64,000 nt of DNA from Paramarasmius palmivorus (lineage: Eukaryota; Basidiomycota; Agaricomycetes; Agaricales; Marasmiaceae): contig JAYKXP010000030.1 of assembly GCA_037176845.1 (NCBI GenBank), positions 496,001 through 560,000 of the forward strand, read 5' to 3'. Positions within the stretch are counted from its first letter, which is position 1. Each line of letters starts with the position of its first letter. The position numbers and the translations under genes were made by a program. Below the pieces are notes generated by a model that saw only the letters and a program-made list of their open reading frames with translations, made no database searches and was not told where the DNA came from. Of this stretch, positions 22,870 through 34,205 are shown piece by piece.

Positions 22870-24915
22870 ATGCATAGAGATCACTGCAAAGGAAGGCCCA
22901 CGGCTTCAATCCAAAGCCTGCGCCTTCAAAACTCACGCCGACCCATCAATCTACTGCCTCGGGAGATGCTGGAAGAGATCATGTTCCTTTCCATCGCCTT
23001 GACCCACCTCACTCCGCCCAGCGCATCCTTTTATGAAGAAGACAGATTTGAAGAGGATGAGGGCTTTGAAGGCAGCGACGAAGAATGGGCTGACCGCGAG
23101 GATGTCGAAGAAGAGACCAACAGCGAGGAAGAAGTCGGCGGGGAAGAGGAAGAAGGGCTATCCGAAGAAGAAGAAGGCAGGAGCTCCCTTCCTGCCGACA
23201 CCAGCGAAGCCGAGGAAGAAGACGGAGAGTCGGAAGGCTTGACCTTGGAAGACTGGCGTGCTCAAGCCCCGTTTAGGATTAGCCAGGTGTGTTTCCTTTG
23301 GAGGCAGCTATGCCTGGGGTCTTCCAGGACGTGGCAGTTCTTGGACGCCCGAGCCAACCCAAGAATCACGAACCAGCTGCTCCGGCGGTCTCGGGAAGGT
23401 CCGCTTTCAATCAAGGCCATCCAGAAGTACCCCTTCAATGAGGAGACAGACGACCGCTTCGACACCGGGGAAGACCTATTCACTCCTGAAGCAACCGACA
23501 TCACCAGGGAGGTGCTCATGGAGAATGCACATCGCATCGCAAGCATCCACCTACTACTCTCACGCGCCTATGCCCAAGCTCTTTTCCCGAGAAGTCCGAT
23601 GAGGCTCACAGCGGCAAGGGAAGTGTATGTGGCCGGCAGAGACGCTTTGCCCCTACCCTTCGAAGGGCATGTAATAGCGCCTACCCTGGTGAATAGCCTA
23701 ACCTTCCGGAGGATTAGCTTCTCATGGAACTCGCCTACCTTCGGACCAAACCTAACACGCCTTCATTTGGAGTCACCAGCGATAAAACCTTCCGCGCAGG
23801 AGGTCCTGCAGATACTCCGCCAATGCCCTCGACTCCAATCCGTTCAACTTGTGGACTTTGAGCATCACCAAGCACACCCCCATGACCCCAAAGCCTCGCC
23901 GGTTAGCTTGCCTCAGCTAAGACTCTGGGAAACGGACTCACTCTTTGGTCCAGTGGGGCAGGCGGTGGTGAAATCCCTTGTGGTACCTTGGTGGGCGTCG
24001 CTCAAGACTACCTTGCCTCTGCCCACTGACTCCGGAGAGCTTCAATCCGTGCAGAGGGCGCTATTAGCCTGCCTGCCGACCCCGGAACAAGAAGCCTACG
24101 ACCTTCTAGAGATCAAGGAGATCTCTGAAGAAGGGCAGGTGTTCCTGGTGGAAGAGAATGGATGCGCGGACTTTGACGTAGCCTATCGCACGGGGATATC
24201 CTGGAGCTTGGTTACTCGGCCGAAGCAGTGCCCTGACGGCTTTGGAGTTCGTAGGCTCACGCTCCGAGTTATGAAGCCAGCAGACGAGGGCGAAAACTAC
24301 TCATCTTGGGAAGGTGACCACGAAGCACGAATGACCAACGCCCTAACCGAGATGTTCAGCCCTGCATCGGTCAGAATCCTAGACCTAGGCATCACCAGCC
24401 TTTTCCTCCAGCCCTCCGCCGCCATTTCCTCCATCCTTCGCTCACCTGCGATCAAGCACCTGATAGTACGGGGCTCATTCCCGCCACAAGCAGAAGAGGA
24501 GCAAAGAAACAGCGACTGGCCGCTTCTGCCATCCCTCCAACAGCTCACCTTCCACAGGTCCATGCATAATCTGCTGCTGTCGTGGGCAGGAGCTCGTGCT
24601 GCCAGAGATGGGCGCATCGAACAGGTTTGCTGGGCTCGCGAAGGAGAGCACCCTGCCTTGCCGTTCCACCAAACGGAGATTTCCGTGCTACAGAGGACAA
24701 TCGGGGGGTTGGAGGTAATCACTAAGCCGCTTCAACACGGACACCCAGGCCGGAGAAAGGCAGGAAATCCAGAAAAAAGAGTTGGGCCAGAGGAGAAGCA
24801 AAGGGTTCTGAAGGAGGTTGGGCTTTCGCTGGACGGGGTGAGGGAGGTGTTCGAGGTGGCTGGGCAAATGAGAGAAGAGAGGGAGGAGGTTGGGGCCTAC
24901 CTGTCTCGGCAATAG
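22870..24915 (+). CDS. F-box protein with long acidic insertion
   Basis: A single long frame of 681 residues from ATG 22870. Residues about 25-40 (INLLPREMLEEIMFL) look like the first F-box helix, and the second half (FRISQVCFLWRQLCLGSSRTWQFL) follows only after about 100 residues, most of them Glu/Asp/Ser. After it comes the common basidiomycete F-box pattern of a LLRRSREGPLSIKA segment and a leucine-rich carboxyl part without clear repeat units (TRLHLESPAI, ILRQCPRLQSVQLVDFE). F-box proteins recruit substrates to SCF ubiquitin ligases through Skp1. The upstream region shares sequence with the region near 29.5 kb, next to the three F-box/LRR-like paralogues. The frame is intact. Confidence 0.65.
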   Translation: MHRDHCKGRPTASIQSLRLQNSRRPINLLPREMLEEIMFLSIALTHLTPPSASFYEEDRFEEDEGFEGSDEEWADREDVEEETNSEEEVGGEEEEGLSEEEEGRSSLPADTSEAEEEDGESEGLTLEDWRAQAPFRISQVCFLWRQLCLGSSRTWQFLDARANPRITNQLLRRSREGPLSIKAIQKYPFNEETDDRFDTGEDLFTPEATDITREVLMENAHRIASIHLLLSRAYAQALFPRSPMRLTAAREVYVAGRDALPLPFEGHVIAPTLVNSLTFRRISFSWNSPTFGPNLTRLHLESPAIKPSAQEVLQILRQCPRLQSVQLVDFEHHQAHPHDPKASPVSLPQLRLWETDSLFGPVGQAVVKSLVVPWWASLKTTLPLPTDSGELQSVQRALLACLPTPEQEAYDLLEIKEISEEGQVFLVEENGCADFDVAYRTGISWSLVTRPKQCPDGFGVRRLTLRVMKPADEGENYSSWEGDHEARMTNALTEMFSPASVRILDLGITSLFLQPSAAISSILRSPAIKHLIVRGSFPPQAEEEQRNSDWPLLPSLQQLTFHRSMHNLLLSWAGARAARDGRIEQVCWAREGEHPALPFHQTEISVLQRTIGGLEVITKPLQHGHPGRRKAGNPEKRVGPEEKQRVLKEVGLSLDGVREVFEVAGQMREEREEVGAYLSRQ

Positions 24916-25171
24916 GTTGGCGAGCACGATGCCGAAGATTTTCTTGAATTCTTGAATGCCGTGTAAAGGACAGCAGATCGTCGCCGCCGAATGTAAATCA
25001 GCCTGCCGTCGGTAAAGGAAAGATCACAAAACTGTCCAATTGGGAATAGCACCGCGTTAGTAAAACGCCATGCCTCAGGCTTGACGTCAAGCCATAGGCG
25101 AGCATGACAGAACTGAATGACGCGCTCAGACCCTTGATAAAAGACTCGAAGACGGAGGTGCTCTCGCTGTC

Positions 25172-26725
25172 ATGCACCCCACTACAAAGCATAACCCCAT
25201 CACCAACAACCTTCCAGCCATCACCAATGTAAAGCAACAGCAACAGGCTCAATTGCCGAATGAAACATGGGATCTAATCTTCTACCACGCGAACGCCGAT
25301 GCCAAAGATCCCTTCCACCTCTCTAGACACGCCAGCCATCGCCTCATCAACAGAACCCTAGGGCCAGTGGCGGCTAGACGATTCTTCGAAGAGATTTTCC
25401 TTCCGTTCGACTACGCCCAAAGAATGGTTAAATGCATGAGGCTAATGGCGGCGAAACCTCAGCTCGCTGGGCTAGTCCGTGACCTGCATATGGAGTTAGA
25501 GTACGCGCCTTTCATTCATCCGAAAAACCACGCTGACCGCCTACAACACCTATAGCTTCGATAGGTTTTCTTACAACGTCCTTAAGGCCATCGCTGGAGG
25601 CTTTCGAAACATGGATAAGCTACGCATACTTCACCTACAAGTCACGCCCTACTCAGAGGCGAAACTGAGATTCTTATGGAATCAAGCTAGCTTTCCTCAC
25701 CTGGAGCAGCTATCTTACGTCGGAGACATCGACCAACAAACCCACTCCTTCATACGTCGCCATGCCTCGACCCTTGAGCTACTGAACCTACAAGGCAAGG
25801 AGAATGGCAAACTCTCTGAACCAGGGCCAGCCTTTCCCGTCCTATATCGCATCCTGTGCCCCAGATACACCCTGAGGCTCATCCTTGATTACGGAGCCCC
25901 TTCCCTTACCAGCTTCCATGCACCTCCGGGAACGTCAATGGATGACATGACGGTCATGGCTCAGTGGCTGAAAGAGGAAAGAGGTGCAGCGATGACGAAC
26001 TTGGAAGTGGTGGTTAAAGACTTTGGGAAAAGGCACTTTCCGCTCATCGCGGAGTCCTTTCCAAACCTTCAGTCACTTTCCGTATTCTGCTCGCTGGATC
26101 GCTCTGTTCCCTTCATAGAGGCGGATTTGAAAGACTCAGTTAGTCAACTATTTCGCCCACTCATTGTCGCCTGACTCATTTCATCGGGAATAGGAAATCA
26201 CATCGCCAGCCTTGTCGTGCTGTAAGGCACTCAGCCAGCTCAGCATTTTTGAATGGATGCATCTGGATGGATATCAAGGGGATTGGGAACGAGGTTGGGA
26301 ATTTCTCCTTCAGCTACAACACGCCAACCCCAACTTAGCCTCAGTAACACTCCCCGGTGAGCAACGGTTAAAAGCTCCATTGAATTGACTAATTACTTCC
26401 AAGAACAGACTGTGGAACCTGGCGCTGTCTCAGCCCGGGAGTCTGTTGGATTCCCGTCTGCGGAAAAAAAGGAGTGTATACCTGCAACGAAGGGTGCTAT
26501 TGGCTGACCGTCAGCATTTTCCATGGCACTTACCCCTTCCTGAAGGCTTTGCTCTCGGTGCTGGAATCAAAGCTTCTTCGAAGGCCCGACGGCTCCTCAC
26601 CATCCCGGGAAGATAGCATGAGGATTATCAAGGAGTTTCGGTGGGTTCAGGCCCAGAATCCGGTAACTTTGGACCAAGCGGTTGATTTGGTGGGCCTGGT
26701 GACCGCGTTGGGGCTTTTTCGTTGA
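25172..26725 (+). CDS. F-box/LRR-like paralogue A (tandem family of three)
   Basis: Four exons (25172-25500, 25556-26138, 26194-26356, 26409-26725) give 463 residues with a plan shared with genes B and C. The N-terminus has a Gln-rich lead and then LPNETWDLIFYHANADAKD, which resembles an F-box first helix, followed by RLINRTLGPVAARRFFEEIFLP. The middle exon has leucine-rich strands (LRILHLQ, LEQLSYVG, LELLNLQG, LQSLSVF) spaced like LRRs. Exon 3 has WMHLDGYQGDWERGWEFL. Exon 4 has a Cys-containing module, C-G-TW...WIPVCG...TCNEGCYWLT, and a helical tail. I do not know the function; substrate-adaptor roles are the usual reading for such proteins. The upstream of the ORF has no close TATA. Confidence 0.6.
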
Positions 26726-27746
26726 GAATTCAGACGGAAGCATTGGGAATTGGCATTTCTTGATAACTACTAGACGCCGTATGCTATAGGCTGTAACTTA
26801 ATTTGAACATCCCGTGCTATTTACTGCCTGTGAGACCCGAGCCAAAGTCGTCGCAAAGAACACCAGTATCCAACAACCAAACGTGCAGACCTAGAAACAT
26901 GTGACTGTGACTAATCACACAACTCCGACTGCAACGTCGACCATGACCAGCACCACCACACCGAGGATTTCGAGCCAAGGACTTCAGAGAGTCTAACTTG
27001 AAGGACTTTCGCTCGGCTTATTATTCCTATAGGTCTAGGGAACTTTACCGACCTCGGAGAATGCGTGGAAGGGCCTACGATTCTAGGGATTAGCGAGACC
27101 ACGACAGAGGCAGAAGGGCAGTTTGTGTCTGAGGCTCAGAAAGGAACCAAGATTTCGACACTAAGGCTGAGGTTGAGAAAGGGTCAGGCAGTATGTATCT
27201 CCTTGGCTACAGCAGACCTTCATGAGAAAGAGGCCATGACAAAGGTGCGTGATTCTGACTTTCCTCCCCTTATCGCGGCTCACCTGAATCCTCCAAAAGG
27301 CACTCACGCGATTCACAATTAATCCTCAAGCAAGAGGTTGGCACTGGAGTGGCGGTTGTTCAGCTAGGAATTTTTGCCCAATAACGTTGCCGAAGACAAG
27401 GCCTATAACCTCCACGACACGCCACTCTTCTGGGGATCAACGGCAGCTACGGCGATACATAAGCACTCGGAAATATCTTCAAAGGAGCCAACAAGACCAT
27501 TCTCGGAGGCATCAGGCAACAAACTGGCCAAATAGTAAGCGCCTGCTCATCAACTCTGGAATAGGGCCGTAAACTGACGTTACTGGCAGGGTGTCGTGCC
27601 GTCGGCGAAAGGAAGGCATTACTCTGCAGGAATCAACTCGTTCAATCGGGGATAGAGCTATGCGAGCAAGATGATAATGAGCATGACCAACGGAGGCCCA
27701 TTTAATGCTCTAGGGCAACTTTCTCGAGTCTTCGCTGCCCTCACCC
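26726..27746. other. Intergenic, no gene supported
   Basis: About 1 kb between paralogues A and B. Only short frames (for example 27065-27322) without recognisable domains. I see no relic of a fourth paralogue. Confidence 0.45.
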
Positions 27747-29319
27747 ATGGAAAAGCCCCCACCATCTCCTACCAACCTACACCCTAAACTCAAAGGCTTG
27801 CCTGCTTTCGCCACTACGAAGCAAGGGCGCCAAGCTGAATTAGCCGCTGAGCTCTGGGATCTAATCTTCTATCACGCTAATGCAGACGCCAAAGATGGCT
27901 TTCACCTTGCCATGCATGCGAAGCATCGTCTTATCAACAGAACTATTGGAGCGGCAGCTGAGAGGAGGTTCTTCGAAGAGCTGTTTCTACCTGTCGAGCG
28001 CCATCGGAGGATGGTAGAATGCATGAGACTCATGGTTGCGAACCCTCGATTGGCAGGCTTTGTCCGCGACGTCTACATGGAACTAAGGCAAGGCTTTGCT
28101 CGCATGCTATCTTCACTGGCTAGCTAACTGCAACCCCTAGCTTTGATTTGAGTCTGCTCAGCGTAATCAGCGACGTCTCGAGCGGATTCCAAGGCATGAA
28201 GAACCTGCGCATCCTTCATCTGAGAGTGGCCATGTCTTGGGATTCTCGAGGCGCCCTTCACACCATCCTTAGCCAAGCCAAATTCCCCCATCTGGAGGAG
28301 TTTGGGTATACTGGCTTAATCACCGAGGAAGTCCAGGCCTTTCTGACGAAACACGCACCCACCATTCAGCTCCTCACTCTCCACGGCCAGGAGATGGGTG
28401 AATTCATGGGTCCAGAGCCCCTATACCCAGCGCTCCTGCATGCCTCAGTGCCTCGACGCTCCTTGTCTCAAATTCTGAGGGGTGGAGCTCCCAGTATGCG
28501 GAGTTTTCATACACCTGCCGAGACCACTTCGGAGGATGTAATCGCCATGACCCATCGGTTACAGGCAGCGGTCGGAACAGCGATGATCGATTTGTCGCTG
28601 ATAGCCCACGACGATGCTCAACTGCTCTTTTCCTTGGTTGAGAACTCCTTTCCCAACCTTGCCTCACTTACGATCTTGCAAACTGGGTATGGCACCACAC
28701 CCCTTGGGGAGCTCGAGCTGAGTGACCTGGTTAGCAACTGCAGCTGTTGCAGTGGTACTCTTGAACTGACGCCCTTTCTGCATCCTCTAGGACGCCGGTG
28801 AAGCTGCCCTTGCCTGTTGCCGCAAGTTAACCCAGCTTGACACGCTGGTATGGGGACACCTGGACGGCTTTCACGGAGATTGGGATAGGGGCTGGAACTT
28901 CCTAGGACTGCTTCAAAAGGCTAATCCTGGCCTGATTTCGGTAACTTTGCCAGGTTTGTGCTTTTATCAAACAAGGAAACCAAGCCTTCTCATTCTTTGA
29001 TTTAACAGACTCCGGAATTTGGCGTGCAATTGGACCTGACACTTGGGTTCCTCTCTGTGGCGGAGGAGGGCCTTTCTCGTGCAACCAAGGCTGCTACTGG
29101 TTGACCTTCAGCATTTACTACGGCATCTACCCGTCCTTACCTGCCTTACTTACGCTGATGGAGCAAGAAATCCCTCGAAGACCCGACGACACCTCACCAA
29201 GCAAGGAAGAGCGCATGAACCTAGTCAGGGCTTTCCGCGAAAATCCGATGGAAAGGCCCATGGAGGACGTGTCGGGATTGGTGGGAGTCATGTCCCTGCT
29301 GGGGTTTTTCGCAGAATAG
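27747..29319 (+). CDS. F-box/LRR-like paralogue B, with a GC-AG intron
   Basis: Exons 27747-28087, 28141-28729, 28791-28953 and 29009-29319 give 467 residues. The same landmarks appear in order: AELWDLIFYHANADAKD, RLINRTIGAAAERRFFEELF, LRILHLR, HLDGFHGDWDRGWNFL and CGGGGPFSCNQGCYWLT. The first intron (28088-28140) has a GC donor in a strong context (AAG|GCAAGG) and CCCTAG acceptor, at exactly the position where A and C have GTACGC and GTAAGT. No GT donor would keep the frame there. The C-terminal helix (RPDDTSPSKEERMNLVRAF) is the best conserved part between A and B. The role is unknown as for A. Confidence 0.6.
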
Positions 29320-30139
29320 AGGTTTCGAAGCAAGCCTGCCTTACCTTTCTTGCTCAACTAGACGATGCGATGTAGGACTACAGCCAATCTGATCTTGTTG
29401 CCAAGTTTTGAATGAATTTTGATGGATTTGAATCACGCCAGAGGAGCCTACTTTTGACGCAGCGAAGATTTCCAGGCTTGCGCACGTGACTAGCAGGCAT
29501 GGGAATTTTTTTGTTGAATTCTCACGATGCACAAGATACGACGATCACTCGGTTCTTCCTCTTCCTTTGCCCACTCTGCGCGTGCAGTTTGCAGCACGCG
29601 CAGCCCTTCGGGGGTCTTGTGAATTCAAGTTGTGGGCCTCAATCTCTTCATTTCCTTTCACGCATCTGCCCTAGATTCTGAAGGAGGATGCGGTAAGCAC
29701 CCCACTGAAACTGCAAGAAAGCCTCACGGCGCTAAAGAAATGCCAGCGCGTAGTTCTCTCCTCAATATCACCACTACGCTGCCAATTGCCATAAGCCCAA
29801 AGCCCCCACTCCCCCTTCTACTCACCGACTTGCACCTCGGCCAATCGCCCTTACACGCCCTTGATCAAACACCCGGAAAAACAATCCCAGCGCGTCTCTT
29901 CACTGGGCTTTTGAGCCAATTTCCGAAAAAGGCTGAAACTCCCTTCTCGGCCACTGCCATCAACTCTCGGAACGCACCAAGCCGCAGACCTCGGCAGACC
30001 AATCGGCATAGTTCGCCTGAGATCGACTCTTTTTGCCTTTTCGCCATTCGGGGATGAGCCAGGAGGAACTCTAGCCGGCCAAGGCCCTTTCGCGAATAAA
30101 AGGCCTCTCCCTCAATCAAACCCACAAAACCCAACGGCT
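29320..30139. other. Intergenic, promoter region of paralogue C
   Basis: It contains the 29480-29660 stretch that resembles the upstream region of the F-box gene at 22.4-22.6 kb. Open frames here are short and Pro/Ser-rich; none is supported as a gene. Confidence 0.45.
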
Positions 30140-31675
30140 ATGGCCAATGACCCCCCGATCGTCACCAGCATTCAACAGCAACGCCAAGCCAAGCTGGCAA
30201 CAGAGCTGTGGGACCAAGTCTTCTACCACGCTAACCAAGACGCGAAGGATGCCCTCCATCTTGCTATCCACGCCGGGCATCGACTCATCAACCGAACTTT
30301 GGGGGCCGTTGCTGAGAGGCGTTTCTTCGAGGAGATTTTTCTTCCAGACTCCCATCCACGTCGGACAGTACGCTGCATGCAGCTGATGGCTTCAGAAGAA
30401 GAGCTTGCGAAGATGGTGAAGGTGCTGTACGTCGAGCTTGAGTAAGTCCTCGCACCCTGCTAGCCTCACAGTCTACGTTCTGACCACTGGCCTTAGCTTT
30501 GACTTGTATCTGTTCAGAGCAACCGCCGTTATTCACAAAGGCATGCTGTGCCTCAGCCAGCTTCGCTGCCTTCAGATGCGAACAGAAGTAAACCGAAGCT
30601 CTACCTTGGGAGTTTCAGCTTTGCTGCAAGGCGTTCACTTTCCCAAGTTGCAGGAGTTCATTTTTCTGGGCACGGTAGACTCGGACACCCAGGAGTTTGT
30701 CGTGCGCCACGCCTCAACACTCCAGACCCTGACGCTATTAGGTGAAGAAGGCAGGGACCTTTCCCAGTCAGGGCCTGCTTTTCCCGTCCTGTTCCAAGCC
30801 TCAGTGCACAGGCAAATCTTAGCCTTCATTCTGAACAACGGCGCACCAGCTTTGAAGAAATTCCACACGCCATGCGACACTCCCCCTGGTGAAATGCGCC
30901 ACATGATTGACCTGCTAAGGGAGACAAGAGGGGCCTCTTTGGAAGACCTTGAGCTTGTCGCCACAAGCGACTACGGAGAAAGCCTATTCTACATCGTCTC
31001 GGGCTCATTTCGCAACCTCACCTCCCTTTCACTCATTTGCACCATGGAACGGGCGCTCCCTTTCCAAGAGAACGATCTTGACGACCAGGTAACTCCTTTT
31101 GCCAATGCCCGTAGAGAATCGAATCTGAATTGGCCCTACCACTCAAAAACAGATGGCCAGCCCGGTCCTTCTCTGCTGCCGGAATCTTCCTCAATTGCGC
31201 ACTTTGATTTGGACTCACATCGACGGGTATCACGGAAACTGGCACCGAGGGTGGCAACTCCTGCGCCAGATTCTTGAAGTCAACCCGGGCCTTACCTCCG
31301 TCACCTTGCCAGGTGAGTAAAGCGATAGCTTAAGGGCTGAATTTTACTGATGAGGTTGCAAAACAAGATTGTGGCGCATGGTACACCGTCGCCCCCGGCA
31401 CTTGGATTCCTCTTTGCGGTGCAGCGGGAGTTTTTCCATGCAACGAGGGCTGCTACTGGCTGGCAGCAAGCATGGCTCTAGGCATCTACCCCTACACACC
31501 GTCGCTGCTCTCCGTTTTGGAAGGCAGGCTCTTGAAGTTGCCAGAGGACCCTTCGTCACGGATCAGCGGAAGCTTGGAGTTAGTCCAGCGTCTGAGGAGT
31601 GGCGAAGAGGGATTGCTACACGAAAAAGCAATTCATTTGCTAAGCCTCATGTCAAGAGTTGGCCTGCTTCTATGA
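30140..31675 (+). CDS. F-box/LRR-like paralogue C
   Basis: Exons 30140-30441, 30497-31088, 31153-31312 and 31368-31675 give 453 residues. It opens IQQQRQAKLATELWDQVFYH and continues with HRLINRTLGAVAERRFFEEI, then leucine-rich strands (LRCLQMR, LQEFIFLG, LQTLTLLG, LTSLSLIC), WTHIDGYHGNWHRGWQLL and C-G-AW...WIPLCGAAGVFPCNEGCYWL. Each of the four introns sits at the same codon and phase as in A and B, so the three genes arose by tandem duplication after the intron pattern was fixed. The tail diverges from A and B after the Cys module. No damage is seen. Confidence 0.6.
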
Positions 31676-32199
31676 GCGCGCTGCGAGCTGACAACAAGGC
31701 ATTAATTTCTTGATACTTCCTGAGCGCTATCAGTACATAACTACTACCTTTGCTTTAAAGAATAGCCTTACAAACTAATCCTTTTTATCCTTGCTACCTA
31801 CCGTTGAAAAGAAGTCTGTGAGAGAAGTTGGCTACTGTGCGATAACGCAGAATAGCGGAAGGCTGAAGGCTGGAGTGACTGCAGGCCGATTTGAAGAGTC
31901 GACTCGGTGAACGACGAGAAACCCAGGACAATCGCGACAAAGAAGAGGCAACCAGGTCTATAGTTTATATCAAAGTTGTAGCTGCTTATGTAGAATCCAT
32001 AGTGGAGGATTCATACGTGAATGCAATTAACTGATGGTAGATAAAAGGAAGGTCATAAGTGTCATGTGTAGACTAAGGAATGTGGGCGCTGTATAAGCTG
32101 ACATCAAAAAAAGAGGATTTGCGTGTCGCATCGTGGGTCAAGAAAGTGGTAGGGAAAGAAAAGAGGAAATAGGGGGGTAAACGTGGCAATTCCGAAGAA
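31676..32199. other. Intergenic between convergent genes
   Basis: AT-rich 3' flanks of paralogue C and of the minus-strand unknown gene. Nothing further is recognised. Confidence 0.5.
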
Positions 32200-33831
32200 T
32201 TAATGTGGGGAAGGCAGATGGGTAATTAGGGCATCCGATTTGGGGACTAAGTATGGCAGGAATAGGCCATGGTCCATCACAGTCTGGAGGTGGAAAAATC
32301 GGATGGATGAGAGGGTGTCTTTAACGTATGAGGGCAGTGTTTGAGCGATGTCAAAAGTGAAGGAAGGTGAGGAGGAATGACGAAGATTTCCGCCGGAGAA
32401 ACCTTTTGGCCCCCAGATGTGCTGAATTTTCACCCAACACAGGGTAAGCCAGTGTGACATGGTGCGTTCCTGTGAAGACAAAGGTAGATCTAGTAGCGTA
32501 GAGTAGAGTCAGAAAGGATGGCTTCGAATACAAGATCAAGTAAACTCACGGTGATTATAATCCTGCCAGCTATAAAGGGTAGTTAGTGACTGCGCCCAGC
32601 CGTACACCCTACATCTCTGGATCCAAGCCTCCTTGGACCATCCAAGAAGGTTCTCTAAGATTGAAGCATAGGAATGTCGGTCTAAACTAATGAGAAGGCC
32701 TCTGTCGACAAGAGGCCAACCTTCCGTGTCAAACTCTGCACCTGCCTTGGATAAAAGCGAAAGGGCAGCATAGTACCTGTATACGTCCGCAACATCACCA
32801 TCTTCTGCCTTGTATTCTGCAGACCGAAGGGCCTTGTGTCCACCACCAATGACTGCCATGGCATCTCGAACAGTCTCTTCAGTACGAATAACCCAAGGTC
32901 CTACTGGGATCTTCATAGTTTCGTCGCTATAAAGATCGGTTTGTAGTTGTTGAACGTCTGAATCAAGGACGATAAGATCCTCATCGTCTTCAAAGAGGCG
33001 TAGCTCGGACAAGAGCTTGCTCTGATCCTCTGAAGCCACGGAGGTTTCGTCGTAAATGGAATGAAGGAACGTGGAGGGTGAGGCTGAATTTACACCAGGA
33101 ACGTCCTGGAATGGAACGACAGAAGGGACTTCCAACAAAGAAGCGCCCAAGGATTCGTCGGTTGGATTATTGGGGAATGCGAGCGCCTCTGCTAAAGTTA
33201 TCAGGTAGTCCGAATGAGGCTGTTGGAAAAAGCCAGGAGAGTGGGTATAGATTTCCGCGATCTGACCCAGCCTTTGCACAAGGTCGTCACAGGCCGCCAT
33301 CTTGAGTTGACAAATAACAGAAGAGATGGAAACTAGTCCGAAGGCGACGAAGAAATGGGCGCAGCTTTGCCTGGGCTGATGAATGGCTCTGTCTTCTTGT
33401 TGGAGAAATTTCTGGACTGCCGGATGGCAATCACCAGTCTCGAAAGAGAAGGCCAGAGCGTGGTCTTCAGTTTCAAAGGAGAAGGGAGCTGCCCGATTAA
33501 ACACCTTTTCCCACTGTCCAAACGACTTGAATCCCTGCATTTGAGCAGGGCATTGACTTTCGGGCTGAGGCACCAGTAGAGTCGCAACCTCTACTTCCGG
33601 GTGTTCTCCTAAGCAAACGCTGCGTAGGACTTGTGAGAGGTGATGTCTGTCGGTGGAGCTTTCGCCTCTTGCGGTCTGTAGTAGAAATTGCACTGGGGTG
33701 GTGTCCAATAACCCGTGTCTAGACAGCCAGGCTGCCTTATAGCGACAGTGCCAGAGGGTGGAGATCTCGATGACTTGACCATGCAGATGAGAGGTGAGCA
33801 TCAAATGAATGCAGATCGTCTCTGTGCTCAT
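32200..33831 (-). CDS. Hypothetical protein, no domain recognised
   Basis: Two exons, 33831-32550 and 32489-32200, joined by a 60 bp phase-1 intron (GTGAGT...CTACTAG), give 523 residues. The first exon is one long open frame of 427 codons, which makes a real gene likely. It is acidic in the middle (SELRLFEDDEDLIVLDSD), has alpha-helical N- and C-terminal parts (IEISTLWHCRYKAAWLSRHG; YRYYAALSLLSKAGAEF) and no signal peptide. I do not recognise the family. It is divergent from the integrase gene, start codons 375 bp apart, so the two could share a promoter or belong to one mobile element; the sequence does not settle that. Confidence 0.5.
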
Positions 33832-34205
33832 ATTAATAAGGTAGCAAGACGTAGGTTTCAGTCACTCACCGTTGCCATTGCCCATACCCAGATCCTTAAG
33901 TGATTGAATATCCGACTGCTGCACCCCTCGGAGCCCTTTTCCGCTCGGAAACATTGTCGGAAGGACAACGTCCGAATAAAGGATAGAAAGACAGAAATAA
34001 AAAGAAGGGGAAAAAGAGAAAAGAGAAAAAGTGGGCTTCATTTTCCTACAGTGCTGGTTTTATAGGTAGACGAAGGGATGGATGTTTGGGGAACACTCGG
34101 GAGAGTGGTCATACTCGGAGTAGACGGCAGACTATTTACATAAGGTCTCGGCTGACAAAAGGATTCCTGTGCTCCACTGGCACTTATCGATACCGCCTTC
34201 AGCCC
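33832..34205. promoter_or_regulatory. Divergent intergenic region
   Basis: It separates the start codons of the minus-strand hypothetical gene and the plus-strand integrase. It contains a purine-rich run (about 33980-34035). No precise promoter element is identified. Confidence 0.35.

Noticed and set aside
23033..23602. Overlapping + strand frames within the F-box gene.
   Set aside because: Lys/Arg-rich shadows of the Glu-rich codons in another frame.
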